The notes beneath the pieces were generated by a model, which worked only from the letters and a program-made list of their open reading frames with translations, had not been told where the DNA came from and searched no databases. This document shows positions 24,801 to 34,941 of a DNA stretch of 64,000 nt, piece by piece. Source of the stretch: Paratinospora sagittata (lineage: Eukaryota > Streptophyta > Magnoliopsida > Ranunculales > Menispermaceae). Numbering within the stretch: position 1 is the first letter of the stretch; the number at the start of each line of letters is the position of its first letter. The position numbers and the translations under genes are program-made. The stretch lies in contig CM069607.1 in assembly GCA_035771175.1 (NCBI GenBank), positions 4,447,501 through 4,511,500 on the forward strand, given 5' to 3'.

Positions 24801-25357
24801 TAGCTCGTGCAGCTAGGGATGCCCGTGCGCCATCTGAAGGAGAAAACACATTTCCAGACAAGTCAGGTGGCTCAGGTCAAGGGAACTACTATGACTCACC
24901 CGAGAGCCCAAGTGACGAATGTTATGTCCCTTCAACAACAAGAAGAGGAAGTAACCAAGGCGCACCGAAATTTGGAGTCACATTGCGAACAGGAAGCAAT
25001 GAGGCATCAGAGAACGCTACAACGGATTTTGGCGAGTTCACGGCACAACAAAACACGCAGATGAACTGCCCATCGTCAAGATACGTTCATTTTGAACCAG
25101 GTCAGTATGTTTCACTGTTAGATAAGGAGGGGAAAGAGGTTGCTAAGGGTAAGGTGTACCAAGCCGAGGGTAGATGGCACAGTAACAATGTAGAAGAATC
25201 AGGGACGTGTGTCGTGGATGTAATTGAGCTTAAAGTGGATAGGTGGAAGAGACTGCCACATCCATCAGAAGCTGCAGGAACCACATTCCATGAAGCTGAA
25301 GCCAAAAATGGGGTGATGAGAGTAGCATGGGGTGCAAAGAATATCATAACTGCCTGA
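9874..25357 (+). CDS. NDX: NDX, nodulin homeobox protein (17 coding exons)
   Basis: My exon model is 9874-9915, 11030-11155, 11230-11388, 12910-12993, 13074-13202, 15787-16011, 16449-16580, 16716-16811, 17289-17447, 19580-19883, 20842-20967, 21047-21116, 22323-22392, 22542-22622, 22987-23517, 23678-23712 and 24778-25357. All phases join and give 982 residues, near the ~910-940 known for NDX. The N-terminal ~600 residues are an alpha-helical, NDX-only region (KLGCQELNKLLKDSESFTIQ; TGYISSQWQELVHVLLVHPK). A charged linker leads to a homeodomain at about 734-801, beginning RRKRKRNIMNDKQITLIERA, with an atypical recognition helix NWLNNRKARLARA (Leu and Asn where most have Phe and Gln). The C-terminal NDX domain (FEPGQYVSLLDKEGKEVAKG) closes the protein. 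In Arabidopsis, NDX binds single-stranded DNA in the COOLAIR R-loop at FLC and works with PRC1 RING1 proteins. The homeodomain is spread over three exons, one of 35 nt. Confidence 0.92.
9916..11029 (+). other. NDX coding intron 1
   Basis: Bounded by cag/gtgagc and ttgtactag. AT-rich; short open frames such as 10170-10406 show no family resemblance. I see nothing else in it. Confidence 0.7.
12330..12360. repeat. Short hairpin, 5' side of the SINE insertion
   Basis: agggagacattttc is mirrored by gaaaatgcctccct around the centre att, with one mismatch per arm. A related ggagggaggcattt follows at about 12388-12401. A second hairpin (ggaggcgggttc, tta, tgaaactgcctcc) lies just after the SINE at about 12630-12657. 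GGAGGC-type inverted repeats of this kind occur in the subterminal regions of CACTA elements, but no transposon end is visible, so only the hairpins are claimed. Confidence 0.5.
12427..12610 (+). mobile_element. tRNA-derived SINE with 10-bp target duplication
   Basis: The element has a pol III A box (TGGCTGAGTGG, an exact fit to TRGCNNAGYNGG) and a B box (GAGTTCGACTCC), then a body with ggattagtcgggctgaaggt and ggataccac, and ends in an A-rich tail. It is flanked by the direct repeat aagtttaaaa at 12417-12426 and 12611-12620. It lies in NDX intron 3, in sense orientation. The head resembles tRNA-Ser but does not fold as a full tRNA, so it is not a tRNA gene. Confidence 0.8.
13434..14210 (-). 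mobile_element. L1-type LINE 3' fragment (zf-RVT region)
   Basis: On the minus strand, fragments of the C-terminal zinc-binding domain of plant L1 ORF2 are readable: PSKVKVFGWLVAHNKANSCD, then CLLCMQDGETLEHLFFKC with its CX2C and HX4-5C pattern, then VVWLERNRRIFNDVAKEETQ. The parts are in different frames, so the copy is a pseudogene. The 3' end is the T-run (A tail on the minus strand) at about 13434-13442. It lies antisense in NDX intron 5 and abuts a different LINE at about 14211. The hydrophobic 13466-13648 frame is a by-product of its 3' UTR. Confidence 0.8.
14213..15660 (-). pseudogene. RTE-clade LINE reverse transcriptase, decayed
   Basis: Minus-strand reading gives the RT order typical of plant RTE LINEs: a KNKGDIQNCENYRGIKLMSH block near 14870-14950, then NIQFGFMPRTTMKAIYLLRR, DLHMVFIDLEKAYDK (first catalytic Asp motif), EFPITVGLHQGFALKPYLFA, and MLFVDDIVLIYE (F-x-DD box) at about 14430. 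Further out, to about 15660, remnants of the linker between endonuclease and RT occur (KERWKTYFEKLLN-like, with stops). Stops and frame changes make it inactive. The characteristic RTE 3' tail is missing because the L1 fragment abuts it. Antisense in NDX intron 5. Confidence 0.8.
17583..17692 (-). mobile_element. Short L1-type insertion with 12-bp target duplication (one mismatch)
   Basis: Begins with a T-run (A tail of a minus-strand copy) and then gtaagaagaaacaagagtat, which resembles the L1 3' ends at 38.3 and 42.5 kb. Flanks are aatgtttttaaa (17571-17582) and aatgcttttaaa (17693-17704). It lies in NDX intron 9, antisense. Confidence 0.6.
17895..18072 (+). mobile_element. Au-like SINE, degenerate
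   Basis: Block order matches the plant Au SINE as I remember it: an A-box region (gggcgcaacactaagaattg), a B-box region (ggttgtgggtttgagttgtg), a middle with gtggtccaacccttctctgg, and the diagnostic 3' end gggagctttgtgcactaggc followed by tgcccttt. Many substitutions show it is old. It lies in NDX intron 9, in sense orientation. No long target duplication is visible. Confidence 0.7.
20042..20123 (+). mobile_element. Very short L1 3' end with 17-bp target duplication
   Basis: The insert ends gccttattaatatatctgtt, tgttttctctc and then about 17 A. This is closely similar to the reverse complement of the L1 3' end at 38.97 kb (gtcttatcaatatatgtgtt, tgtttactctc, A-run). The direct repeat aaaccatgcatctcttt flanks it at 20025-20041 and 20124-20140; the leading A's may partly belong to the tail. 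It lies in NDX intron 10, sense orientation. Confidence 0.8.
21545..21722 (-). mobile_element. RTE-type LINE 3' tail, split by an L1 insertion
   Basis: Contains tttctccaactacattagat, tggctacatgaatctgcttc and ctactccatcaagg, the minus-strand form of the RTE tail. The tail continues with the pyrimidine-rich blocks to about 21722, where an L1 fragment interrupts it. NDX intron 12. Confidence 0.6.
21735..22104 (+). mobile_element. L1-type LINE 3' fragment with 12-bp target duplication
   Basis: The frame around 21805-21865 reads AVLWSIWKERNRRVFESEER, a hallmark of the end of plant L1 ORF2. It is followed by a 3' UTR and an A tail at about 22093-22104. The perfect direct repeat tacctttttata flanks it (21723-21734 and 22105-22116). 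It lies in sense orientation in NDX intron 12, inside an RTE tail. Confidence 0.82.
23713..24777 (+). other. NDX intron 16
   Basis: Separates the 35-nt homeodomain exon from the last exon. The 24060-24380 part is more GC-rich than its surroundings and ends in an A-run (caaaaaaaag), which suggests an old retroposed fragment, but no family could be assigned. Confidence 0.55.
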
Positions 25358-26379
25358 GTGAAGCAAGAGCACTTCCTTCAGTAAATGAGCAATCAGGTAT
25401 TTTCTTCTTTGTATGGAAGATTTACCCAACTTGTAGGATTTAACTTATGAAGCATCAACTCCCAAATCTCTCTGTAAAATCATGAAGAAAATTAGATGGT
25501 TCTTTGACACCACTTTAAATAGTCCAGCCCTAAATTTCTGATGGTTCTTTGTCACCACTTTACAATGGGTAAAATTGTTCATTGATCCAGAAGCTGTAGA
25601 CCTCATGTTGATTTCTTTTCCTACAGCCTTCGGATGATCAATGAACATACTTGCATCAAACCATACCTACATTTTTTTTAATTTTTTTTTATTACTAACG
25701 ATACTCCTCCAGGGTTTTAGAGGTAATTAAGACCCTGTTAAGTAAAGTTATGTCGGGGTCATGTAAGACTCAGATCAAATGTCAAAAAAAGAAGATATAA
25801 TAACTATTAAGGCTTCTCTTATATTTAGCAACATTTATCAAAATTTGCTCACATGTTTCGCATTGGCAGTTGAACTACTTTCATTCAAAATTCCCACCAT
25901 GGTTTGCAACAACTTTGCTTTTCATTCATTGTCTGACCCACCCACCCTCCTAAACTAAGGTACACTTTTTAAAATTTTTTATTCAAATAAGCAAAATCTA
26001 AATTATAATGTTGGAGGTATGTGTTTATATTTTATTGTTGTATGATGGATTTTCTCTTTATCTTTGAGTTTAATTATTAATTGTGTATATTGAAAAGATA
26101 TAATTAATAATATATAAATTATTTTTATTATAATACTGGGACTCTCTAATTTAATTAAGTCCTCAACTCAAATCTCCTGGTTGTTGATTAAAAGGTTGCC
26201 CTAAAGGCAACTATCTAATAAAACTTGCAAGTATTGTATCTTCTCAAAAAATAAAACTTGCAAGTAAACTAAATTGGAAAAGGCCAAGGAACATCAATAA
26301 GTCAATATTGAGTTTTCATTTATCTTCTATTACTAATAGTCTCTTGGGGTGGCTTTCCTGCTCCACCTGTTTTCTTGCT

Positions 26380-26415
26380 TTCTTCTTCTTCTTCTTCTTC
26401 TTCTTCTTCTTCTTC
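26380..26415 (+). repeat. (TTC)n microsatellite
   Basis: About 12 uninterrupted TTC units in intergenic DNA. Confidence 0.9.
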
Positions 26416-27696
26416 AACTATAATTGTTGAAGAATTTATTTATAAAATTGAAATGTTTATTCTTTTATTTCCTTTTCAATTTCAAATTTTTCTATATAAT
26501 AATTGTGTGCTCAGCATCCTTGAATTACGAAAATTTAGATGAGAAACTCTCACTTTCTTTTACTTTTTTCATTTTTTCTTTTTTATTGTGAAAAGAAAAA
26601 GTAAATGACTTTCATATGGAACCGGAAGACTCCTTTCGGCAACGTCGCAAAGCAAGTGAGGTATTATGAGAAAATGGAACAATATTTTATTGTCCCTCGA
26701 GCCCTCACCAAATTAAATTAAATTAATTAAAAATAAATCATTTTAATTGACCGTTTCGTAAATTAAAATATTTGGCCGTTATAAATTTAATTTTTTATTT
26801 ACTATTTTCCAACATTATAGGCATTATAAACTTATTCTGTTGAATGCAGAATTTGATATTAAAAGGTCATAAGTATTCAAAGTAGGGAGATGTATAAGAT
26901 CATCTCTATAAGAAAATATTGTGGAAGATTCTAGTAGGACATCCTCGTGAATTTTCTTTGTTGAATGGGAGGAGGTCCAACTTTTTGAAGTCAAATTATC
27001 ACCAGCTAGCAACCACTATTTCTGCCTTTTAAAAATTGAACAATTGTATTTAGAGCACCTTACGGAACATTATTCTATTATTTTAGTCTAAATTATTTTT
27101 TGAAAAAACTTCTCTACACGGTCTAAATTATTCTCCACGATTTTATGTATTATCCTTAATGTCAATATTAATATAGGAAGTTTTTTTTTTATTAGATTAC
27201 TGTTTTCCCATAGCCAAGAGTTGCGTTCTTCCCCTTTAGGCGAGACTAATCTTTTTGAACTCAAATATTACAAAGGTGTTTGGACTGACTCTCTCAAAAA
27301 TAACAGATAAATAAGAACACGCTCAGGCTCAAACTTAAAACCTAAACCTCAACTTTACTTATACTCAGTTCCTCAATCAATTGAGTTTTCACATGTTGGT
27401 ATTTAAGAAGTTACTATAATATAAAAAATAAAAAAAGGTATAAATATTTAGATTTCTTTCTTATGAAATGCTTATCTTGTTTTTTTAAGTAATAAACAAT
27501 ACAAATCACAAGATTTACAACAAACATGCAAAAACAATAGCAATAATACTGAATTAATAAAATCTTAAATGACTAAAAAAAACTTAATTAAGATTTGGAA
27601 ACACTCACTAGTTTGAGTTGTTGCGGCATCAACAGGCTCGGTCTTGTGGCAGGGCTCAGAGGGTGACCACCCCGAGCCTCTAAATTTTGAGGGCTC

Positions 27697-27721
27697 ATAT
27701 ATATATATATATATATATATT
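27697..27721 (+). repeat. (AT)n microsatellite
   Basis: About 12 AT units, roughly 110 bp before the foldback element. Confidence 0.9.
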
Positions 27722-27834
27722 AACTGATGGACTTTTTGATAGTAGTGGGCCCTTTAACGATGGACTTATTTATTTTAAAATGTGAAGAATTTGAGCTTAT
27801 TTTTAACTCATTTTTTAAAAGGTAATGCTGTAAG

Positions 27835-28018
27835 GACATGCTTTTTTGATACATATTTTTGACATTACAAGTGAGAGTGGTTGAATTGTCCTGAATCACA
27901 CGATAGCACCTCGTATCAAGCGTTGATTGCGTGATACGAGGTGTTATCACGTGATTCGAAGCAATCCAACCACTCTCATTTGTAATGTCAAAAATGCGCG
28001 TCAAAAAAATATGTCAAC
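27835..28018. mobile_element. Foldback (long inverted repeat) element, copy 2
   Basis: Arms of about 80 bp pair with few mismatches: ttttgacattacaagtgaga, gtggttgaattg, then gatagcacctcgtatca, answered by tgatacgaggtgttatcacg, caatccaaccactctcattt and gtaatgtcaaaa. The loop is about 13 bases around agcgttgattgcg. It is better preserved than its relative at 5866-6011. It has no coding capacity and no clear target duplication. Confidence 0.8.
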
Positions 28019-28983
28019 TAATTGTTTTTTTAAAATTTTTTTTTTAATTAAATTATTGGGGGCCTCAAATTTTGTACCAAAATACTTATATAGTATTTCT
28101 TTTTTTCTTGAAAAAATTTTGCTCTACTTTTTTTTTCGTTGTATTTTAATAAGATCTTTTTTTTTGTTCAAATAAGAGCTTATTTTTAATATATTATTTG
28201 GTAACTAATCAAACCTCTTATTTTAGTTTTATTTTAAAAATAAAATATTTTTAATTTAAAATCTCAACTTCATACTATAAAAATAAGTAAACTTAAAAAT
28301 AATATTTATATATAATAATTATATTAAATATTAAATATTTAAAATCTCAATTTTGTAATTTTTTATTATATTAATTTTATGACTTTAAATGTATTTAAAA
28401 TATTTAAAAAAAAAAATAACAGAACCCTATTTAAAATTAAAAAATGGTCTCATTTATTGTAACTCGCGCTGAGCTCTAAATAATCAGGACTGACCCTGAG
28501 CATCTGCCTCTATCTCCAAAGGGATTGTGGTTCAAGTTTTCTTAAGCTGAAAAGAGAAAAGAGTAGTTGTGGCCACATGAGATTTTGTTATGATTTTAGT
28601 GTTAAGTCCAATGTAATTATTATAAAACAAATAAGAAAAAACCTTAAAAAACTTTTTTTCAACTATTTAAGTCAAGATATGTTTATTCCACTTTAATTTA
28701 TTTTGGCTACATAATACGGTTCTTTCAGTCCAATTTATTAAAAACTAAATTGACAATCATATTACAAAGTAATTATATATTTCTTAATTATTCCTGCTCA
28801 TAGTTTTTAACAAATATCATCCAAAAATCTTTATGTGACTGTCCAAATCAACGTATGATGATTTATGAGTCCGGCTCAAGTATTATTGCACAATACATTT
28901 ATTAGATGCCCCTTATCCAATTCAACAAACTCCAACAACTACTAGTGCATTAAAAATCCATTGAATTCTCTTGAAAAAAATAA

Positions 28984-29001
28984 AGAGAGAGAGAGAGAGA
29001 G
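28984..29001 (+). repeat. (GA)n microsatellite upstream of the lipase gene
   Basis: Nine GA units about 570 bp before the lipase start codon. GA tracts near plant promoters can bind BPC/GAGA factors; whether that applies here is unknown. Confidence 0.7.
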
Positions 29002-29569
29002 TTATTAATTTCTACAATGGATAAGAGGTTGTTTTCTGGTGAGCATGGAAGCTTACAGCAGTCGCAGCCAATACAGTCCAAAACAGAGCATAGCCAATTG
29101 TGAGAAGCGCCTAGAGGAAATCGTGGGCGTTTTGGAATTTGTGTTAAAATTCAGAAGAAGATGGAGAAGTGGGCCACTTAAAGATTCAGAAGGCTTGTAG
29201 GAGCGATTTCAAAGAGGACGCATGGCACGGTGGCACCAACCTCACCACCTTCTTTTTCTCTTTTTCCTCCTCTCTTAAAATATTGAACCCTCTCATTGGC
29301 TTGTGGGGACAAAGACAGCGGCAAAACAGAGCCCTGACATGCAAAAACTGCTTTATAAAATGGCTTCCTTGTGAAAGAAACCAAAAAATAATGAAATTTT
29401 GACAGATGGGTCGCATGCTGTTTTTGAGTTTTTTTGTTTTTTGAGTAGATACAAGGGTTTTATGGTGTTTCAGTTTCAGTAGTTAGAGAGCTCTTCTTTC
29501 TTTCTTTCATATTTGAAGTTGATAAAGAAGGAGGGCTATCCTTTTGTATTCTATTGTTGATTCAATCCA

Positions 29570-32436
29570 ATGTTTAGGTTTTGGGTTGTGGTGCTTCAAA
29601 TATCAGAGCTGTTTGTGAGCTCAGTGGTGCATTTGTCATATGGGTTTTACATTTTCAGCAGTGCTGTTGCATTAGACATATCCCAGATTTTAACCGAGTA
29701 TTTTAGACCCAATTTGAGGATTGGGGTGAGGGTGGAAGAGCCTGAAAGAACAAGCAGTTTTGATGGGTTGCCTCCAATTGTGTTAGTTCATGGGATTTTT
29801 GGATTTGGCAAAGGGGTAGGCAGCGTTCAATCTCGATTTCATGAGATGGGTTCTCATTTTATTCAACTTTCTTGGGTGTTTGGTCATATGGGTTCTCATT
29901 TGATTGATTTTTTCTTGGATATTTGTTGAAATTTCTTGCTTCTCCATTCTTGATGAAATTTTGGGTACCCTTGTTGACTTTGCAGAAGTTGAGAGGATTG
30001 TCATATTTCGCAGGAGCAGAAAAGAAGGATGAGAGGGTTCTTGTTCCTGACTTGGGTTCCTTAACCAGCATATATGATAGGTAGGGGTACTTGGAGTTCT
30101 CTGTGTTTGTTCTGACTTTTTTCTTTCTTTACTTGCAAATCTTGAGATTATATGAGTTTCAGGGCTCGGGAGCTGTTCTATTATTTGAAAGGTGGGAAAG
30201 TGGACTATGGAGAAGAGCATAGCAAGGCTTATGGGCATGCCCGATTCGGCAGGATTTATGAGCAAGGTTGGAAAATCAAAAGCATATCCATTCATTGTGT
30301 TTCTTAATCTGCAAATGAAGTGGATTTCAGTTGATCATTATGTTTGATTTTTAATGTTTTCTTTTTGTGTTTTTGGTGGGTTTTGATTGGAATTCAGGAA
30401 ATTACCCTGAATGGGATGAAGATCATCCAATTCACTTTGTTGGGCATTCAGCTGGAGCCCAAGTGGTCAGAGTGTTGCAGCAAATGCTGGCAGATAAGGT
30501 TAGTGAACTTGAAACCTCAATTTCAATAAAAAAGAAGGATAATGATCTACATATATTGTTAATTAGCTAATCTTTTGAAATACGATTTAGGCTTTCCAAG
30601 GGTATGAGAACACTTCTGAGAATTGGATATTGAGCATTACTTCCTTATCCGGAGCATTTAATGGGACTACAAGAACCTACTTAGACGGGATGTTGTGAGT
30701 TATTTCTTGAATAAAATGCTGTTTGTTTCTCTTTTATTTTCTTTCTCTGCTACATCTCTGTGAACCCAGTATGGTTTATATGGTTTCAGGGTAGAAGATG
30801 GTAGATTCATGAAGCATATATGTTTACTTCAGCTATGCCGTTTAGGCTCAATAGTGTATGATTGGCTCGACATTACGTGGCTTAAGAATTACTACAATTT
30901 CGGGTTCGACCACTTCAATATGTCATGGAAGAAAGCTGGTGTTTCTGGTCTTGCCGAGTTCCTGTTGGGGAATTCAGGTCCATTTGCTTCAGGAGATTGG
31001 ATCCTCCCCGACCTTACAATTCAAGGATCCATGAAGCTCAATGCCCATCTCAGCACATTTCCAAATACATATTACTTCAGCTATGCCACTAAATGCACCA
31101 CTAAAGTTATGGGAATCACAGTTCCTTCCAGCATACTTGGGATTCACCCCATGCTTTTCCTCAGAGTTCTACAGATGAGCCAATGGCGCTATCCACCGGA
31201 TATATTGCCTCCTTATAAAGGATACAAGTGAGTCAGTTTGGCTTTTTTTATTGAGGTGAACCGTGTCTCTGGGTGATTTTCACAATGTATCTATGGCTTC
31301 TCTTTTTTCACATATTAATGTAGATCACCATGTTTCTTCTCAAATTTAAAAAATAAAAATGCAGGGATGAAGATTGGCAGGATAATGATGGAGCGATCAA
31401 TACGATATCCATGACTCACCCGCAAATCCCAATTGAACACCCTAGCCATTTTGTCGTGAATGACTCTGATTGCCAACCTTTGCAGCCCGGAATCTGGTTA
31501 GTTACTTATAATCATCACACCACCATCAGCATTATATTAGCAATGATGTATACACATGTTGCTTGTAGCTGTTTATTAGAATGTCTCAAAAGGTGGTGTT
31601 TTTTTCTTTCTTTCTTTGGTTTAATTTAGATCTTCATTTCCATGAACCCTTCCCACTCCTTTAGCCATACTTATATCAATTGAGATGGTCTTTTGGTACT
31701 CTAAAATCTCATATTTGTTGTTCTTAATTGTTATGTTCATTATGAAAATCATCAAAATGATAATTTTAGGATTTAGGGTTTAGGGTTTTGGCAGAATTTC
31801 TAAGTTCTCAATGCACATGGATTGTTTGAGGTAGAATGGAAATAGAGTTTGGGACACCACATGGAATTCTGTTTTCATTTCTTCATCACACCTATAATTA
31901 AAATATAAATTTTAACTCTATATTAAACTCTACTCGATAAAGTTTTTTCTCAACTACATGGAGTCGTTTGCATAAATTCGCTTCTTCCACTATGCTCCCT
32001 CTATCAAGGGGTGTAGTCATCAGTTTCTTACAAATAGTTATTTATTTTTTAGTTATCCTTGAGTTATTACTTTGCGTCCTAAATCTTAACATATTGCCTT
32101 GTATAACGTTGAAGTTAACGCAAGAACAGGGAAGTATTTTGAATTGGTTGTAATATTTGATTTCATTCAAGAAGCAAATGGATTTTTTTTTTGTTAAAAA
32201 AAAATTCTTCCTTTGCATTAATATATGACTAGTTGAAGTATTAACAGAGGAGGAATATGGTGTGTTGTTAAATGTGCAGGTATTACAAGATTGTGGAAGC
32301 TGATCACGTACTGTTCATTGTGAATAGAGAGAGAGCAGGAGTGCAATTTGATTTGATATACGACAGCATTTTTGAGCGCTGCAGAAAGCATTTATATAGG
32401 ACTAAACAATTGGTAACCAACCAACCCCACCAATAG
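29570..32436 (+). CDS. Alpha/beta-hydrolase, triacylglycerol lipase-like (8 exons)
   Basis: Exon model: 29570-29815, 29986-30080, 30163-30266, 30398-30498, 30591-30694, 30790-31227, 31365-31496, 32280-32436; all phases join to give 458 residues. A hydrophobic N-terminus (VVVLQISELFVSSVVHLSYG) suggests a signal peptide or anchor. PPIVLVHGIFGFGKG is the oxyanion-hole strand, FVGHSAGAQVVRVLQQM carries the nucleophile (Ser166 in GHSAG), and VEADHVLF near residue 415 supplies the probable catalytic His. The sequence resembles the plant lipases related to bacterial family I.5 (Geobacillus/Staphylococcus type; Arabidopsis At1g10740 and At1g23330). Those bacterial enzymes cleave triacylglycerols. The plant substrate is not known to me. 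Confidence 0.86.
31766..31788 (+). repeat. Telobox-like TTTAGGG repeats
   Basis: ttttaggatttagggtttag and ggttt: two perfect TTTAGGG units plus one imperfect unit, in lipase intron 7. It is too short to be a telomere relic of note. Confidence 0.6.
31940..32110 (-). mobile_element. RTE-type LINE 3' tail fragment
   Basis: Contains ttttctcaactacatggagt, gcttcttccactatgctccc and tatcaagggg, the minus-strand RTE tail order, diverged. It lies in lipase intron 7, antisense. Confidence 0.5.
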
Positions 32437-33837
32437 GTGCACAGTAATGACAGTATAGATAAAGATGAGAAAAGTTACTCTTGAGCCTATCAACATTTCT
32501 CCTTTACTTTCTCCAAAGCCAAATATGATATCTTCTTTTACTTTAATGATACCAAGCTGTTCTGTTTCTAGATTGTTGGATTTTTATGTTGCAGAGCCGT
32601 TGTACTTGTGCCAAAAAAGTTAAAAAGTGTAGTTGAAGAGGGCAGGCATCCTCAACATGATCAGAAAAGTGAATTTGATTAGTCATTTGGAAGCATGGTC
32701 AATCATTTTGAATTGGTGAATCATAAGATTAGCAATATAAATGAAAATTTTATATTTTTATATATCAAATAAGTCATGTATAATTTGTTATGTTATTTTA
32801 ATTAATTACTGATTTTGACTAATTTACTATAATTCCAACTAGTAATTTAGGCAAATAACGGGTAGCTCAGCCAATTAGAGATTAGAGGAGCATCCTTGAT
32901 TACCTTAGCGACTTATCTCCCATTAATTAAAAGCCTTTATTGCAAAGCTTATTTTTAGCTTGAAGGTTGTGTGGGCTTAATAATCTATTTGTTTTCTAGG
33001 CTCATTTGATTTTTATGAGTTGATATATGCACGGTGGGTTCTCCGTTTCTGTGCACCTTTCAAAATTCGAAATTCAAAAAAATAATTTGGTTTGAATAAA
33101 TCCAAAAACAATTTTTTTTTTTTTTATAAAGAAAACAATCTGTTTTTAGCATTTTGACAACCAAGTTAGATTTGATTTTTGGTAAATTAAATTGCGACTC
33201 ATATTCATCAATTCAAATGGCAATTCCAATTACTATGATTCTCAAAATAAATAAAACTGTAGTTATTATTTGAACAATGTGAACATATTCATCACAATAA
33301 TTCAACACAGAATATACAATCAACTCAACAATTGTTTGAGAAAAAAGCATGAGAAAGTTGTTTTTAGAAATATTGCAAAAGAGAACTGCTCATAACAACA
33401 TGACAAGCTATGTAAATTAAATTTTATGTGGAATATGACCCTAAGCCGAAACATCAAACCCCAAAAATGTAAAGCTAATGATAAATACATAAATGTACAT
33501 TAAATTGTACATACAAAGCCAGTATTGCACAGCAGCCACTTTTGCCCAATATCTGCATAGGATGAATCCAAGAAGTGATTGGATATCGCCATTGACGATA
33601 GCTATATTCTTCCATCGTTCTCTAATGGATAGTTTACAGAGGGCAAGGCCACGGATTTCTTATAATTTAGTTCACCTGTGTGCGAAAGACCAAAGCACCC
33701 AATGTGCGAAGAACAAAGCACCCAATTTACTGTTTGATTTTGATCTTGTGGCAAATTGTGCTTGGCGAAGAGCATGTACATGAATCCATGACAGATTGAA
33801 TGAGCCACGATGTGATCTTTCAGATATTATTAGCACA
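32437..33837. other. Convergent 3' region between the lipase and BSL1
   Basis: The two genes end toward each other. The stretch holds both 3' UTRs and AT-rich DNA with a T-run at about 33112-33124. Short frames at 33493-33887 lie in the presumed BSL1 3' UTR and show no family resemblance. Confidence 0.6.
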
Positions 33838-34902
33838 TCAAATATATGCAAGGGAGCTTCGGTCATGGTCAGGTTGTGGTCGCCCACGAGTTGGAGTTTG
33901 CGGTCTTTGAATATTAAGTTCCTGCAAGAACAGAATTACGCATAATTTGCGAAATTTGACATAAGACTTGCTAAATGGATAGAATTTAAAATAGTCTCAC
34001 CTGCATCCATGTGTCATCTAAGGTGTGCTCTGGAGATGTCTCAGGTGACTGAATGGGAGGTGGCAAAGGATGAATCAATTTAGGAACTACAACTAACCCC
34101 CTTCCAACCACCAATATTGCTCCAGCATTATTAGCAGTTCCTGATACAGCATGGATTTCAGTAGGAAAAATGAAAAAGAAAAGTTCACATCAGAACTGAG
34201 AATAGGATTGACAATTAAAAGTTTCATTTACCACAGTAGTTGGTAGCAGAAAATAGAGTGATTAGTTGTCCCTGAGCAAATCTTTCAAACCCATCCATAA
34301 CACATTCATGGGCTCTTATGATAAGCTGCAATTTGTTTCTTTTACAGAAATCTGTGACTCGGTCCGGCTGCAGTGACCACAATAACTATCTTAGTTTCTC
34401 AAAGGCATGGGTAGGCAGAATTTTACATATAATGAAAATAAGAAACTTAAATGTGTTTTCCAAAACTAAGAATGGCCATTAAAAAACTAAAGAAAGACTG
34501 AACTTTACAAAGGATCTCGTAAGTACAATTGGGTAGAAATCAGTTGCCACTTTGATCGTTAATTTCTAGTGTGTGAAATGATTATCTTCATCAAATATGG
34601 AAAAGGCAATAATTGTACAAAATATAAAGCACCAATCATCTTCGATCATTTAAAGTACTACTGGTTGATCCAATAATTCCAGACCAAAATATAACCTCCA
34701 GAGACGGTATCTATTTGATAAACCAGTCATATCATATAATAATTGATCAAAACGAAGAAACAGGTAACAAGCTAAAGAAACAGCATACCCCAAAAGTTAC
34801 AAGGCCAGGTCCTCTAGCATTGGGTCTCAATCCCTCTATACTATCATTTTCTGTTGGGTCTGACCTGTACATTTCAGAAGATGGGTGTTCTAAAGTCATA
34901 GT

Positions 34903-34941
<39 letters not shown>

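Larger units (their letters stand above)
25358..29569. other. Intergenic region between NDX and the lipase gene
   Basis: About 4.2 kb with no convincing gene on either strand. It contains the NDX 3' UTR, a (TTC)n tract, an (AT)n tract, the second foldback element, and a (GA)n tract just upstream of the lipase. Blocks such as gggctcagagggtgaccacc (about 27650) and ggactgaccctgagcatctg (about 28487) look like outer parts of a worn repeat around the foldback element, but no ends could be defined. Confidence 0.6.

Noticed and set aside
29783..30295. 170-codon antisense frame over the lipase
   Set aside because: It is the complement of two lipase exons and their intron; no family resemblance.
34905..34936. 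(GA)n tract as a GAGA-type regulatory site
   Set aside because: It lies within a short BSL1 intron; ordinary microsatellite expansion is sufficient.
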